Shown: positions 41,652-51,792, numbered from the stretch's first letter. The stretch is 64,000 bases of DNA from Motiliproteus sp041586735 (GCA_041586735.1 JBFGZQ010000006.1:124001-188000); one strand, 5' to 3'. Numbers and translations are program-made. The notes: generated by a model from the sequence alone, not told the origin.

Positions 41652-42824
41652 TTAGGCGTGGCGCGCTGTGCGTTGGTAGCCCCCAGGCACGACAGCCACC
41701 CAGCCCTGTAACTCCAGCGATAACAGCTGCGTCTGCACCTGGGCAACCGATAACCCCGAGCGCAGCACTAGCCGGTCCAGCGAGGTGGCCTCGTACCCCG
41801 TCGCCTGTAGCAGTTGCAGCTCCTGAGCCGACAGCCCCGCTAACGACGGCACTGAGCGCTCGGCAGCGGCGCGGTCGACCGCATGATCCAGTGCCCCTAG
41901 CACGCTGCAACCATCCAGCTGCGGTGCCAGCTCCTGGAGAATCTGCTCCGCCGAATCGACCAGCAGCGCACCCTGGCGGATCAAACTATGACAGCCCTTG
42001 CTCAACGGGTTATGGATCGATCCGGGCAGCGCGAACACCTCCCGACCCTGCTCCAGCGCCATCCTGGCGGTAATCAGAGAGCCGCTTTTTAAGGCGGCTT
42101 CGACCACTACCACCCCCAGACTCAAGGCGCTGATGATCCGATTACGCTTAGGGAAATTTTGCGCCAGGGGCGGAGTACCCAGTGCCAGTTCTGACACCAG
42201 CACCCCGCCCTGCTCGACAATTTGCTGCGCGAGCGCCAGGTGACGCGCGGGGTAGATCCGGTCAACCCCGGTCCCTAGCACCGCCACCGTCAAACCCAGC
42301 CCCTGCAAACCGCCGTTATGGGCGGCGGCATCGATCCCTAACGCCAAACCGCTGGTCGGCACCAACCCCTGTTCGGACAGATAGCGACTGTAGACGTAAG
42401 CGTTTTCCAACCCCTGAGGGCTGGCATTACGACTGCCCACCAGCGCGATCTGCGGCAGCGCCAATATCTCGGCGTCGCCCACCACAAACAACAACGCCGG
42501 CGGATCGCTGATCTGCCGCAACGCTTCGGGGTAGAGTCGATCTTCCAGCGTCAGCAGCTGGTGGCGAGGCTCCGCGAGCCAGCTATCGATACGATCCAGG
42601 ATGGTGGCATTGAGCGGCTGCTGCGGGCCTCGATTCAGAGCATTGACGACTGAGCGCCGTAAGCCTAGCGCCGCTAAACAGCAGCCTGAGGCGGCCAGTA
42701 TCGCCTCGGATGATCCGAAGTGTTGCCACAGCTGCTTAAGGCTGACCGGACCCAGGCCCGGAATTTGACAGAGTTGTAACCAGCGCTGCTGCGCCGGCTG
42801 CAGATGAACAGAGGTAGAGGACAT
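41652..42824 (-). CDS. dprA: DNA-processing protein DprA
   Basis: DprA loads RecA on incoming single-stranded DNA in natural transformation. The 390-residue protein has an N-terminal helix-hairpin part, the Rossmann-like core (LVGSRNASPQGLENAY, TSGLALGIDAAAHNGGL, NRIISALSLGVVVVEA) and a C-terminal winged helix (about 320-385). It is downstream of the lysM gene as in Pseudomonas. Confidence 0.94.
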   Translation of the reverse strand: MSSTSVHLQPAQQRWLQLCQIPGLGPVSLKQLWQHFGSSEAILAASGCCLAALGLRRSVVNALNRGPQQPLNATILDRIDSWLAEPRHQLLTLEDRLYPEALRQISDPPALLFVVGDAEILALPQIALVGSRNASPQGLENAYVYSRYLSEQGLVPTSGLALGIDAAAHNGGLQGLGLTVAVLGTGVDRIYPARHLALAQQIVEQGGVLVSELALGTPPLAQNFPKRNRIISALSLGVVVVEAALKSGSLITARMALEQGREVFALPGSIHNPLSKGCHSLIRQGALLVDSAEQILQELAPQLDGCSVLGALDHAVDRAAAERSVPSLAGLSAQELQLLQATGYEATSLDRLVLRSGLSVAQVQTQLLSLELQGWVAVVPGGYQRTARHA

Positions 42825-42869
42825 AGATCATCCTTGATCAGAGCGGTTAAAACCCCTGCCGGGGCTCGA

Positions 42870-43898
42870 CTAGCGCGGCGAACGAATCTCATCCATAACG
42901 GCCAAACTATTTTCGGCACGCATCACCAGCGCATAACTGAGCTTCTCGAACGGTTTGAACACCATCACCAGACCGGCGCGCTCAGAAGGCAGGGTGATCG
43001 GCTCTTTAGTCACTGGATCGAGTACGGTCTCACCCAGCTTATACACGTAGAACACATTGCCAGGCTTAATCCCTTCGCGGCTACCGCGATTGATGGCAAC
43101 CACATCAAATTGACCAATTTTATCCACCCCTCTGAGCACCGACAGAATCCGGCCTTTAAGCGGCTCATCGGTAGCCGAGGGGTAGAATACCGACTGGATC
43201 GCACCTTCGGGCGTGGGCAGCACCCGATCCAGGGTGCGAACTTCCTGGGTGGTGTGTTTGAGCTTCAGGGTCAGGATGTCGTCATCAAGCGCCTGTAAAT
43301 AGCCACTGCCGATGCTCTGAGACTCAAACCCCAACTCTTCTCCGGTGTCAGGATCGGTATAGCTGCGTGCCGGGCGGTAGATACCAAAAAACCGCTGCGA
43401 GCGCTCTGCCGCTGTAAACGCCCCGCGGGCGTAAACTTTATCTCCAGCCCCAGAGACGATCCGCTCATTGACCCCTGCCACCACGTAGGGGGCCCGTTCC
43501 AGCGCTGCACGATCCATGATCAGGTTATCGGACAGAAAACTCTTGATATCTTGTAGCGGAATGGCAGGGATCGCCTGCGCCAATGGCGTGCGACGAATCT
43601 CAGGAGAGAGTTTACGCGGCCCGCGCTGGAGCCGTAACTGCGGCTGGCCATTGACATAGACCAGATAGATAATATCCCCGGGATAGATCAGGTGCGGATT
43701 ATCGATCTGAGGGTTAACACTCCACACTTTGGGCCAGAGCCAAGGGCTCTTCAGAAACTGCGCGGAGATATCCCACAGGGTATCGCCTTTAACCACCACA
43801 TGCTGGTCGGGATGGCTATCTGCCAGCTCGATGACATCTGCCCGAACACTGGTGATGACCAGCAAGGTTGCAGCGATGGCGAACAACAGTCTTTTCAT
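42870..43898 (-). CDS. LysM-domain peptidoglycan-binding protein
   Basis: A 342-residue secreted protein: signal peptide MKRLLFAIAATLLVITSVRA, then a LysM domain (about residues 30-85; HVVVKGDTLWDISAQFLKSPWLWPKVW onward). The remaining 250 residues are beta-rich and conserved in this genomic position in many gammaproteobacteria, with unknown role. It starts the dprA-ward transcript and is divergent from def. Confidence 0.9.
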   Translation of the reverse strand: MKRLLFAIAATLLVITSVRADVIELADSHPDQHVVVKGDTLWDISAQFLKSPWLWPKVWSVNPQIDNPHLIYPGDIIYLVYVNGQPQLRLQRGPRKLSPEIRRTPLAQAIPAIPLQDIKSFLSDNLIMDRAALERAPYVVAGVNERIVSGAGDKVYARGAFTAAERSQRFFGIYRPARSYTDPDTGEELGFESQSIGSGYLQALDDDILTLKLKHTTQEVRTLDRVLPTPEGAIQSVFYPSATDEPLKGRILSVLRGVDKIGQFDVVAINRGSREGIKPGNVFYVYKLGETVLDPVTKEPITLPSERAGLVMVFKPFEKLSYALVMRAENSLAVMDEIRSPR

Positions 43899-44149
43899 GG
43901 TAAATCCCTTTTATGCAGGTCTTGGGTGAAACCCAGAGTCACGTCTGTGGGTCTCGACCAAAAACGAACCGGCTACAGCCTAGAGCGCCCTATAAACTCT
44001 CCGCGATAAAGCCATGCTGTGGCCCCAAACTCGCCGTATAACCCCGTATTCTTGCTATGGAATGTACAGAAGTAAACAGTATAATAGCCTGCAGGGCGTA
44101 ACCGACCTGTTTCTCCCCCTATTATTAACTGCTAATCCGTTGTTTTATT

Positions 44150-44662
44150 ATGGCTTTACTAAATATTCTTGAGTTTCCTGACCCGCGTTTGCGAACCCGT
44201 GCCGAAGCGGTTAAGTGCGTAGATGACAGCCTGTTGACGCTGATCGACGATATGCTTGAAACCATGTACGCCGCTCCGGGCATCGGTTTAGCGGCGACTC
44301 AGATCGATGTGCACAAGCGTCTGGTAGTTATCGATCTCAGCGAAGATGGCAACGATCCCCTGGTGCTGATCAATCCGGAGATCGAGATTCTTGACGATGA
44401 GCGTGAACAGTCCGACGAGGGCTGCTTATCCGTACCCGGCTATTACGAGACCGTCGAGCGCGCCAACCATATCCGCCTCCAGGCGTTAGGACGTGATGGT
44501 AAACCCTTCGTTCTTGAAGCCAAGGATCTATTGGCGGTCTGTATTCAGCATGAGCTGGACCACCTCGACGGCAAGCTGTTTATCGATTATGTCTCGCCGC
44601 TGAAACGCAATCGTATCCGCAAAAAGCTGGAAAAAAAGCATCGTCTGGAACACCAGGCCTGA
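44150..44662 (+). CDS. def: Peptide deformylase
   Basis: Def removes the formyl group from the N-terminus of new proteins. The 170-residue enzyme has all three motifs: GIGLAATQI (residues 44-52), EGCLSVPGYYE (metal Cys) and QHELDHLDGKLF (two metal His and catalytic Glu). It begins the def-fmt-rsmB-trkA run on the plus strand. A TATAAT hexamer lies about 65 bases upstream. Confidence 0.97.
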   Translation: MALLNILEFPDPRLRTRAEAVKCVDDSLLTLIDDMLETMYAAPGIGLAATQIDVHKRLVVIDLSEDGNDPLVLINPEIEILDDEREQSDEGCLSVPGYYETVERANHIRLQALGRDGKPFVLEAKDLLAVCIQHELDHLDGKLFIDYVSPLKRNRIRKKLEKKHRLEHQA

Positions 44663-44719
44663 TATCCAGATTCATCCCAGATTCTTTTACTAGCCGTCTG
44701 GTTGAGAGAAGGCCTTAGC

Positions 44720-45685
44720 ATGTCAGATTCACCACTACGCATCATTTTTGCCGGCACCCCTGCGTTTGCGGCAGCCAACCTTGAGGCGTTGATCAATAGC
44801 CGCCATAAGGTGGTCGCGGTCTATACCCAGCCAGACAGACCCTCAGGACGTGGCAAAAAACTGCTCGCCAGCCCGGTCAAGCAGCTGGCCCAAGAAAGTG
44901 GTATCAGGGTATGCCAGCCGGAAAGCCTCAAGAGCGAGCAGGAGCAACAACAACTCACCGCCCTCAACGCGGACCTGATGGTGGTGGTGGCCTACGGTCT
45001 GCTGCTGCCCCAGGCGGTACTCGAGATACCCCGGCTCGGTTGCATCAACATTCACGCCTCGCTGTTACCACGCTGGCGAGGTGCCGCGCCCATCGAACGG
45101 GCGCTGATGGCCGGCGATAGCGAAACCGGGGTGACCATCATGCAGATGGATAAGGGGCTCGATACCGGTGCGATGTTAACAGTGCTACGCTGCCCCATTC
45201 GCGAGGATGATACCGGCGGCAAGCTCCACGATCGACTCCAGGGCTTAGGCACCAAGGCGTTACTACAGACCCTGGAACAGCTGGTCGAGGGCACAGCCAA
45301 GCCCATAGCGCAGGATAACGAGCAGGCCAACTACGCCCACAAGCTCCTCAAGACTGATCGTGAGCTGGACTGGGGCCGCAGTGCGATCCGGCTCTGCCGG
45401 CAGATCCGCGGACTCAGTCCGGGACGGGTCGCGTTCAGTTACCTCAACGGCCAGCGCCTGGGGATCTGGAATGCCAGCCTGTATGCAGGCAGCGCCGAAC
45501 AGCCGGCGGGCAGTATTATCGGTGCAGACAGCCAGGGGTTGCTGGTCGCCACCGGCAGCGGCATCTTGCAATTGACCCATCTGCAACTGCCCGGTGGACG
45601 CCAATTGCCGGTCGCAGAACTGCTTAAGTCGCGTCAAGATCTGTTCCGACCCGGTAATCGCTTCAGCGCAGATGACGGCCGATGA
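44720..45685 (+). CDS. fmt: Methionyl-tRNA formyltransferase
   Basis: Fmt formylates initiator methionyl-tRNA with 10-formyltetrahydrofolate. The 321-residue protein has the N-terminal IIFAGTPAFAAANLEAL, the catalytic NIHASLLPRWRGAAPIERAL with its Asn and His, the Asp in the TGVTIMQMDKGLDTG stretch and the C-terminal tRNA-binding barrel. The ATG at 44720 has AGAAGG upstream. It overlaps rsmB by four bases. Confidence 0.97.
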   Translation: MSDSPLRIIFAGTPAFAAANLEALINSRHKVVAVYTQPDRPSGRGKKLLASPVKQLAQESGIRVCQPESLKSEQEQQQLTALNADLMVVVAYGLLLPQAVLEIPRLGCINIHASLLPRWRGAAPIERALMAGDSETGVTIMQMDKGLDTGAMLTVLRCPIREDDTGGKLHDRLQGLGTKALLQTLEQLVEGTAKPIAQDNEQANYAHKLLKTDRELDWGRSAIRLCRQIRGLSPGRVAFSYLNGQRLGIWNASLYAGSAEQPAGSIIGADSQGLLVATGSGILQLTHLQLPGGRQLPVAELLKSRQDLFRPGNRFSADDGR

Positions 45686-46992
45686 GTGTCAGACTTCAGG
45701 CAGTACGTGCCCTCACCCCTATTCTGAAGCAGGAGGGCTCCTTGGCCTCAACCCTGCTACCGCAACTGGAGAATCTGCCCGACACGGAGCACCCGCTGCT
45801 GCGCGAGCTCTGCTACGGCACCCTGCGATTTCTACCGCGGCTGCAACTGATCACCGCAGAGCTGATGCCCAAAGCGCTCAAGCGTAAGGACCAGGATATT
45901 CAGGCATTGATTCTGCTGGGCCTGTACCAGCTCGGTTACACCCGCATCCCCGCCCATGCAGCGATCAGTGAAACCGTGCAGGTGACTACCAAACTGAAGA
46001 AGCCCTGGGCCAAGGGGTTGATCAACGGCATCCTGCGCAACTTCCAGCGCCTTGGGCCAGAACTCGCGATCCGCTTGGAGTCTCAGCCTGAATACCTATA
46101 TGCGCATCCCGCCTGGTTGATTGGCAAACTGACCAAAGCCTGGCCAGAACAGGCCGCCGAGATTATGGCCCAAAATAACCAGCAAGCGCCGCTGACGCTG
46201 CGGGTCAATCGCCGCCTGATACAACGCCCAGCCTATGCCGAGCAGCTGCAGCAGGCAGGCATCGGCTTCCAGCTGTGCCCATTTTCAGCAGACGGCATCA
46301 GTCTCCTGCAGGCGGTGGATGTCCTGCAACTGCCCGGTTTTATCGAGGGCCACGCCAGCGTCCAGGATGAAGCGGCGCAGCTGGCGACCGGACTACTCGA
46401 TCCGCAACCGGGCGATCGGGTACTGGATGCCTGCGCGGCACCCGGGGGAAAAACCTGCCACCTACTCGAACGCCAACCGGATATGGCGCAGTGCCTGGCG
46501 CTGGATATCAGCGATAGTCGGCTGCAGCGGGTGCGCCAAAATTTAGATCGCCTCAACCTCAGCTGTGAACTGCTAGCGGCAGATGCTGCCGCCAATGACT
46601 GGTGGGATGGCGCGCAGTTCGACCGTATCTTGCTGGATGCACCCTGTTCGGCCACTGGGGTTATTCGCCGTAACCCCGATATCAAACAGCTGCGCCGGCC
46701 CGAGGATATCGCGACGCTGGCACAACTGCAGGCGCGTATTCTGGCCAATCTGTGGCCGATGCTAAAGCCGGGTGGCCGGTTAGTTTACGCGACCTGCTCC
46801 ATATTACCGCAGGAAAACGAACAGCTGATCTCGGCGTTTTTAGCGTCCCAGGCCGATGCCTGCGAACGCCCTATCGACGCTTCTTGGGGGTTAGCGCGTG
46901 ACGCGGGCAGGCAGCTATTCCCACAAGCCGGCGGCCACGATGGTTTCTACTATGCCATTCTTGAGAAGAACCTGCTGACCCCTAGGGCGTGA
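45682..46992 (+). CDS. rsmB: 16S rRNA (cytosine-967-C5)-methyltransferase
   Basis: RsmB methylates C967 of 16S rRNA. The 436-residue protein has an N-terminal NusB-like helical domain (residues 1-140) and a SAM-methyltransferase domain with VLDACAAPGGKTCHLLE. The two catalytic cysteines are in DAPCSATGVIRRNPD and YATCSILPQENEQ. ATG overlaps the fmt stop (ATGA), so translation is coupled. Confidence 0.97.
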   Translation: MSVRLQAVRALTPILKQEGSLASTLLPQLENLPDTEHPLLRELCYGTLRFLPRLQLITAELMPKALKRKDQDIQALILLGLYQLGYTRIPAHAAISETVQVTTKLKKPWAKGLINGILRNFQRLGPELAIRLESQPEYLYAHPAWLIGKLTKAWPEQAAEIMAQNNQQAPLTLRVNRRLIQRPAYAEQLQQAGIGFQLCPFSADGISLLQAVDVLQLPGFIEGHASVQDEAAQLATGLLDPQPGDRVLDACAAPGGKTCHLLERQPDMAQCLALDISDSRLQRVRQNLDRLNLSCELLAADAAANDWWDGAQFDRILLDAPCSATGVIRRNPDIKQLRRPEDIATLAQLQARILANLWPMLKPGGRLVYATCSILPQENEQLISAFLASQADACERPIDASWGLARDAGRQLFPQAGGHDGFYYAILEKNLLTPRA

Positions 46993-47033
46993 TGAAGGTC
47001 GGATTAAAGCAGCATCAACAGAGCGTCTAAGCG

Positions 47034-48410
47034 ATGAAGATCATTATTCTAGGAGCGGGTCAGGTCGGTGCCACGCTGGCGGAGAATTTGGCCAACGAAG
47101 CCAACGATATCACCATCATCGATACCGACGGTGCCCGGCTGCGCGAACTCCAGGATCGACTCGATATCCGCACCATTGAAGGCCAGGGTGCCTCACCCGA
47201 TATCCTCCAGCAAGCGGGCGGTGAAGATGCCGATATGCTGATCGCGGTCACCAATTCAGACGCCGTCAACATGGTCGCCTGTCAGGTCGCCTACGCCATG
47301 TTTCATACCCCTACCCGAATCGGACGCATCCGCGGTCACGATTTTCTGGCCCACAAAGACCGGCTGTTTTCTGACAAGGCGATTCCAATTAACGTGCTGA
47401 TCAGCCCGGAGCAGGTCGTCACCCAGCATATAAAACGTCTGATTCAGCATCCCGGTGCCCTGCAGGTGCTCGATTTTGCGGACGGCAGGGCGCAGCTAGT
47501 CGCGGTGAAGGCCTTTCATGGTGGTCCGATGGTCGGCCATGAGATCGCCTACCTACGTACCCACATGCCCAAGGTCGATACCCGGGTTGCCGCTATTTTC
47601 CGCAAGGGCAGTCCCATCATTCCGCAGGGCGATACCATCATCGAAGCCGATGATGAGGTGTTCTTCATCGCCGCCCGCAAGGATATCGTGGCGGTCATGA
47701 GCGAGCTTAGACGCCTCGACCGGCCCTATAAGCGGATCATCATCGCTGGGGGCGGCAACATCGGCGCCGGTCTAGCCCGTTCCCTGGAGAACCAGCTACA
47801 GATCAAGATCATCGAGCGCAACATCAAACGCTGCAACCAGCTGGCCAACGAACTGGAACGCACCATCGTGCTGCAGGGCAATGTCTCTGACCAGGAGCTG
47901 TTACTCGAAGAAAACATCGAAGGCACCGATGTGTTCTGCGCCCTGACCAACGATGATGAAGCCAACATCATGGCATCGATGCTGGCCAAGAGGCTGGGCG
48001 CCAGAACGGTGATGACGCTGATCAATAATCCCGCCTATGTCGATCTGGTACAGGGCGGGGTGATCGATATTGCCATCTCTCCGCAACAGGCCACGATCGG
48101 CAGCCTGCTGACGCACGTCAGACGAGGCGACGTGGTTAACGTGCACTCTCTGCGTCGCGGTGCCGCCGAAGCGATGGAAGCGATCGCTCACGGCGACAAG
48201 CGCAGCTCTAAAGTGGTAGGCCGCGCGATTGAAGATATCGACCTACCGTCCGGCACCACCATCGGCGCTATCGTTCGCAATGATGAAGTCCTCATCGCCC
48301 ATGATGATGTGGTGGTCGAGAACGGCGATCACGTCATCATGTTCTTGATCGACAAGCACCGCATCGCTGATGTAGAGCGACTGTTCCAGGTCGGTTTGAC
48401 CTTCTTCTAA
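47034..48410 (+). CDS. trkA: Trk potassium uptake regulatory NAD-binding protein
   Basis: TrkA is the cytosolic gating ring of the Trk potassium transporter. The 458-residue protein has two RCK_N (NAD-binding) and RCK_C pairs: IIILGAGQVGATLAENL at residues 2-18 and IIIAGGGNIGAGLARSLE near residue 233. It is 41 bases after rsmB and 24 before trkH, its partner. Confidence 0.97.
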   Translation: MKIIILGAGQVGATLAENLANEANDITIIDTDGARLRELQDRLDIRTIEGQGASPDILQQAGGEDADMLIAVTNSDAVNMVACQVAYAMFHTPTRIGRIRGHDFLAHKDRLFSDKAIPINVLISPEQVVTQHIKRLIQHPGALQVLDFADGRAQLVAVKAFHGGPMVGHEIAYLRTHMPKVDTRVAAIFRKGSPIIPQGDTIIEADDEVFFIAARKDIVAVMSELRRLDRPYKRIIIAGGGNIGAGLARSLENQLQIKIIERNIKRCNQLANELERTIVLQGNVSDQELLLEENIEGTDVFCALTNDDEANIMASMLAKRLGARTVMTLINNPAYVDLVQGGVIDIAISPQQATIGSLLTHVRRGDVVNVHSLRRGAAEAMEAIAHGDKRSSKVVGRAIEDIDLPSGTTIGAIVRNDEVLIAHDDVVVENGDHVIMFLIDKHRIADVERLFQVGLTFF

Positions 48411-48434
48411 TTCCATCACAGGGCGCTACCGAAT

Positions 48435-49883
48435 ATGCATTTTCGCGTTATATTGCGCATTCTTGGCATCCTGATGATGCTTTTCAGCTTCAGCATGTTG
48501 CCGCCAGCGGCGATTTCGCTGATCTACGCTGATGGCGCCTCGCTACCGTTTTTGATTGCTTTCGGCATCACCCTGGTCACCGGTTTTGTTACCTGGATCC
48601 CGGTCCACAATGTCCGCCAGGACCTACGCACCCGTGACGGTTTTCTGATCACCGTACTGTTCTGGGTGGTGCTGAGCCTGTTCGGGTCGATTCCGTTGAT
48701 GCTATCCGCGACCCCCCACCTGTCGATTGTCGATGCCATATTTGAATCGGTCTCAGGGCTGACCACCACCGGTGCTACGGTGATCACCGGCATCGATCTA
48801 TTGCCTAAATCCATTCTCTGGTATCGCCAGCAACTACAGTGGTTCGGCGGTATGGGTATTATCGTGTTGGCGGTGGCCATCCTGCCGATGCTCGGCATCG
48901 GTGGAATGCAGCTGTATCGCGCCGAAACCCCGGGGCCGGTCAAAGACTCCAAGCTGACACCGCGGATTACCGAGACCGCCAAGGCGCTTTGGTATATCTA
49001 CCTGTCGTTGACGATCTCCTGTGCGCTGGGCTATTGGCTGGCAGGAATGACCGCCTTTGATGCCATCTGCCACAGCTTCTCCACCGTCGCCATTGGCGGC
49101 TTCTCGACCCACGATGCCAGCATGGGCTACTTTAACAACTCGCTGATTGAAGCCATTGCGATCTTCTTTATGGTGATCTCGGCGGTCAATTTTGCATTGC
49201 ATTTCAGCGCTTGGAAACACAGATCCCTACGCCATTACTGGCAGGATCCTGAGTTACGTTTTTATCTCAGCATCCTGCTGCTGATCAGTTTCTTCTGTAC
49301 CCTGGTGCTGCTGTTCACCGCTACCTTTACGGGCCTAGACGCCCTGCGTAATGCCCTATTCCAAGTCGTCTCCATCGCCACTACCACCGGTTTTGCCACC
49401 GACGGCTTTGCGCACTGGCCGACGATGCTGCCATTCCTGCTGTTCATCGCCGCGTTTGCCGGGGGTTGTGCCGGCTCCACCGGTGGTGGCATGAAGGTGA
49501 TTCGAGTACTGATCATTCTCAAACAGGGGATGCGCGAGGTCACCCGCTTACTCCATCCCAGTGCCGTGATTCCGATCAAACTGGGAAATCGCTCTATCCC
49601 TGACCGAGTTGTCGAGGCGGTCTGGGGGTTCTTTTCCGTCTATCTGATCGTGTTTGTACTGATGTTGATTGCTCTGCTGGGTACCGGGCTAGATCAAGTC
49701 ACCGCCTGGACCGCCGTCGGTGCCACGCTCAATAATCTGGGCCCCGGTTTGGGTGACGTCGCGGCTCACTATGGTAATCTCAACGATACCGCCAAGTGGA
49801 TACTGTGCTTCTCAATGCTGCTGGGACGACTGGAAGTGTTCACACTGCTGGTGCTGTTCACCCCCGCTTTCTGGAGGCGCTAA
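48435..49883 (+). CDS. trkH: Trk potassium transporter membrane subunit
   Basis: TrkH is the inner-membrane potassium pore. The 482-residue protein has four pore-loop segments with selectivity glycines: SGLTTTGATVI, STVAIGGFSTHD, IATTTGFATDGF and ATLNNLGPGLGDV. It also shows the GAS-like GGCAGSTGGGMKVIR stretch before the third pore. It directly follows trkA. Confidence 0.97.
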   Translation: MHFRVILRILGILMMLFSFSMLPPAAISLIYADGASLPFLIAFGITLVTGFVTWIPVHNVRQDLRTRDGFLITVLFWVVLSLFGSIPLMLSATPHLSIVDAIFESVSGLTTTGATVITGIDLLPKSILWYRQQLQWFGGMGIIVLAVAILPMLGIGGMQLYRAETPGPVKDSKLTPRITETAKALWYIYLSLTISCALGYWLAGMTAFDAICHSFSTVAIGGFSTHDASMGYFNNSLIEAIAIFFMVISAVNFALHFSAWKHRSLRHYWQDPELRFYLSILLLISFFCTLVLLFTATFTGLDALRNALFQVVSIATTTGFATDGFAHWPTMLPFLLFIAAFAGGCAGSTGGGMKVIRVLIILKQGMREVTRLLHPSAVIPIKLGNRSIPDRVVEAVWGFFSVYLIVFVLMLIALLGTGLDQVTAWTAVGATLNNLGPGLGDVAAHYGNLNDTAKWILCFSMLLGRLEVFTLLVLFTPAFWRR

Positions 49884-49887
49884 GCCG

Positions 49888-50025
49888 ATGATTCTGAACC
49901 GCAGCGCCAGCACATTCACGACGCTGTTTGTCAGTGGCGGTAAACGCGGCCTGGAGCTCGAACTCAGTCCCGCCGATCTACTTAAGCTCACCGCAGGACA
50001 GTATGGAGATATAGGACGTGGCTAA
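49888..50025 (+). CDS. Small 45-residue coupled ORF after trkH
   Basis: A frame starting four bases after the trkH stop reads MILNRSASTFTTLFVSGGKR and continues with ELELSPADLLKLTAGQYGD to a stop at 50025. The following methyltransferase GTG overlaps its end by eight bases. GGAGG lies ten bases before the ATG. No domain is recognised. Tight packing on both sides suggests it is translated, perhaps only to couple the flanking genes. Confidence 0.4.
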   Translation: MILNRSASTFTTLFVSGGKRGLELELSPADLLKLTAGQYGDIGRG

Positions 50026-50620
50026 CAACGATACGCTACCCGCTCAGCCTACCCAGAAGCGCAAATGGAACCTGCGTTACCAGCAGGCCCAAGCGGTCAA
50101 TCAGCCGGCTCGGGTACTCACTGACAATCGCCACTTATGGCCCCGCGATGGCGATGCCCTTGAATTGGCCTGCGGCCTGGGGGGTAACGCCTTGGCGTTA
50201 GCCCACGCCGGTCTGCGCACTCAAGCCTGGGATCTATCCGATGTGGCTATCGACAAACTCCAGCGTCTCGCTGAGCAGCAACACCTGCCGCTAATTGCCC
50301 GCTGCGTTGATCTGCAGCAGCAACCACTGCCGACCGCCAGCTTCGAGCTGATCTGCGTCAGCAACTTTCTCGACCGCGCGCTTTGCCCGGCGATTGTCGC
50401 CGCACTAAGACCAGGTGGCTTGCTGTTTTACCAGACCTTTACCCAGCCGGTCACGCCAGACTCTGGGGGTCCCCGTACTCCCGACTTCCTGCTCAAGCCG
50501 GGTGAACTGTTGCGACTGTTTAGTGGCCTAGCGCCGCTGGTTTACCAGGAGATGCTGTACGGCAACGAGCCGGAGCCTAAACCCAGTAACCAGGCGTATC
50601 TGATCGCTCGTAAAGAGTAA
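50018..50620 (+). CDS. Class I SAM-dependent methyltransferase
   Basis: A 200-residue protein with the SAM loop ALELACGLGGNALALAHAG (residues 46-64), WDLSDVAIDKL and FELICVSNFLDRAL, similar to the TehB/UbiE-like group. It has no target-specific motif. The GTG start has AGGA six bases upstream. It lies between trkH and glyQ; this place in the genome often carries a small methyltransferase of unknown target. Confidence 0.85.
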   Translation: MANNDTLPAQPTQKRKWNLRYQQAQAVNQPARVLTDNRHLWPRDGDALELACGLGGNALALAHAGLRTQAWDLSDVAIDKLQRLAEQQHLPLIARCVDLQQQPLPTASFELICVSNFLDRALCPAIVAALRPGGLLFYQTFTQPVTPDSGGPRTPDFLLKPGELLRLFSGLAPLVYQEMLYGNEPEPKPSNQAYLIARKE

Positions 50621-50847
50621 CCGCCTACCCCACTCGATCCCATCACCGCCATCAGCCCTGGCCGTAGCTGCGGCTAATTCGGCAGCGGATAAACGTCTTT
50701 AAACTGCCCAAAAAACAACCCGCTTACTGTATAATTCGCGCCTTTAACCCTGGGGTCCAGCGACGCAGCGTTGCATCAGCAGCAGCGACACGCTAAAGCC
50801 TGATTACCCCGGTAAGCCTTGAAACCCACTGAGATGGTGACAGAACC

Positions 50848-51792
50848 GTGAGTGACTCGATAAAAGCCGATGCCAGCACCTTCCAGGGGCTGATCCTTGC
50901 TTTGCAACAATACTGGGCCGAGCAGGGTTGCGTACTCGTTCAGCCACTGGATATGGAGGTCGGTGCCGGCACCTTCCACCCCGCGACGACCCTGCGCTCT
51001 GTGGGGCCTGAAAAATGGCGTGCTGCCTACGTCCAGCCCTGCCGTCGACCCACGGATGGCCGTTACGGTGAGAACCCCAATCGACTCCAACATTACTACC
51101 AGTTTCAGGTGGTGATTAAGCCCTCGCCCGAAAATTTCCAGCAGCTCTATCTCGGCTCATTGGAGATGCTGGGCATCGATCCGCTGGTGCACGATATACG
51201 TTTTGTCGAAGACAACTGGGAGTCACCGACACTGGGCGCCTGGGGCCTGGGCTGGGAAGTCTGGCTCAACGGCATGGAGGTGACGCAGTTCACCTACTTC
51301 CAACAGATGGGCGGCATCGAGTGTTTCCCGGTCACCGGTGAGATCACCTATGGTCTTGAGCGCATCGCCATGTACCTGCAAGGCGTCGACAGTATCTACG
51401 ACCTGGTCTGGACCGATGGCCCGCAGGGCAAAGTAACCTACGGCGATGTGTTCCATCAAAACGAAGTCGAGATGTCGACCTACAACTTTGAAGAAGCCGA
51501 TGTCGAGTTCCTGTTTAGCAGCTTCGATAACTTCGAGAAAGAGAGTCGCCGCTTAGTCGAAAAAGGGCTCGCCTTACCCGCTTATGAGATGGTGATGAAG
51601 GCCTCGCATGTGTTCAATCTTCTCGACGCCCGCCATGCGATCTCGGTCACCGAACGACAGCGCTATATTTTGCGGGTTCGCACCCTCGCCCGTGCCGTCT
51701 GCGAAACTTACTACGAGGCTCGCAAGGCGAAGGGGTTTCCATTGGCCGATGAGGCCTTGCGTAACGAACTGCTAGCCTCGGGGGAGAAATGA
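50848..51792 (+). CDS. glyQ: Glycyl-tRNA synthetase alpha subunit
   Basis: GlyQ is the catalytic subunit of the alpha2beta2 glycyl-tRNA synthetase. The 314-residue protein has the class II motifs VQPLDMEVGAGTFHPATTLR, AYVQPCRRPTDGRYGENPNR (motif 2) and GLERIAMYLQGVDSIYDL (motif 3). It starts with GTG and ends overlapping the glyS ATG. A TATAAT hexamer at 50730-50735 probably belongs to its promoter. Confidence 0.97.
   Translation: MSDSIKADASTFQGLILALQQYWAEQGCVLVQPLDMEVGAGTFHPATTLRSVGPEKWRAAYVQPCRRPTDGRYGENPNRLQHYYQFQVVIKPSPENFQQLYLGSLEMLGIDPLVHDIRFVEDNWESPTLGAWGLGWEVWLNGMEVTQFTYFQQMGGIECFPVTGEITYGLERIAMYLQGVDSIYDLVWTDGPQGKVTYGDVFHQNEVEMSTYNFEEADVEFLFSSFDNFEKESRRLVEKGLALPAYEMVMKASHVFNLLDARHAISVTERQRYILRVRTLARAVCETYYEARKAKGFPLADEALRNELLASGEK

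Noticed and set aside
41630..42073. 147-codon proline-rich plus-strand frame
   Set aside because: It is antisense to dprA and its composition is that of a GC-rich shadow.
50621..50847. Riboswitch or T-box leader before glyQ
   Set aside because: I looked for glycine-aptamer or T-box features in this leader and saw none; only a TATAAT hexamer is convincing.
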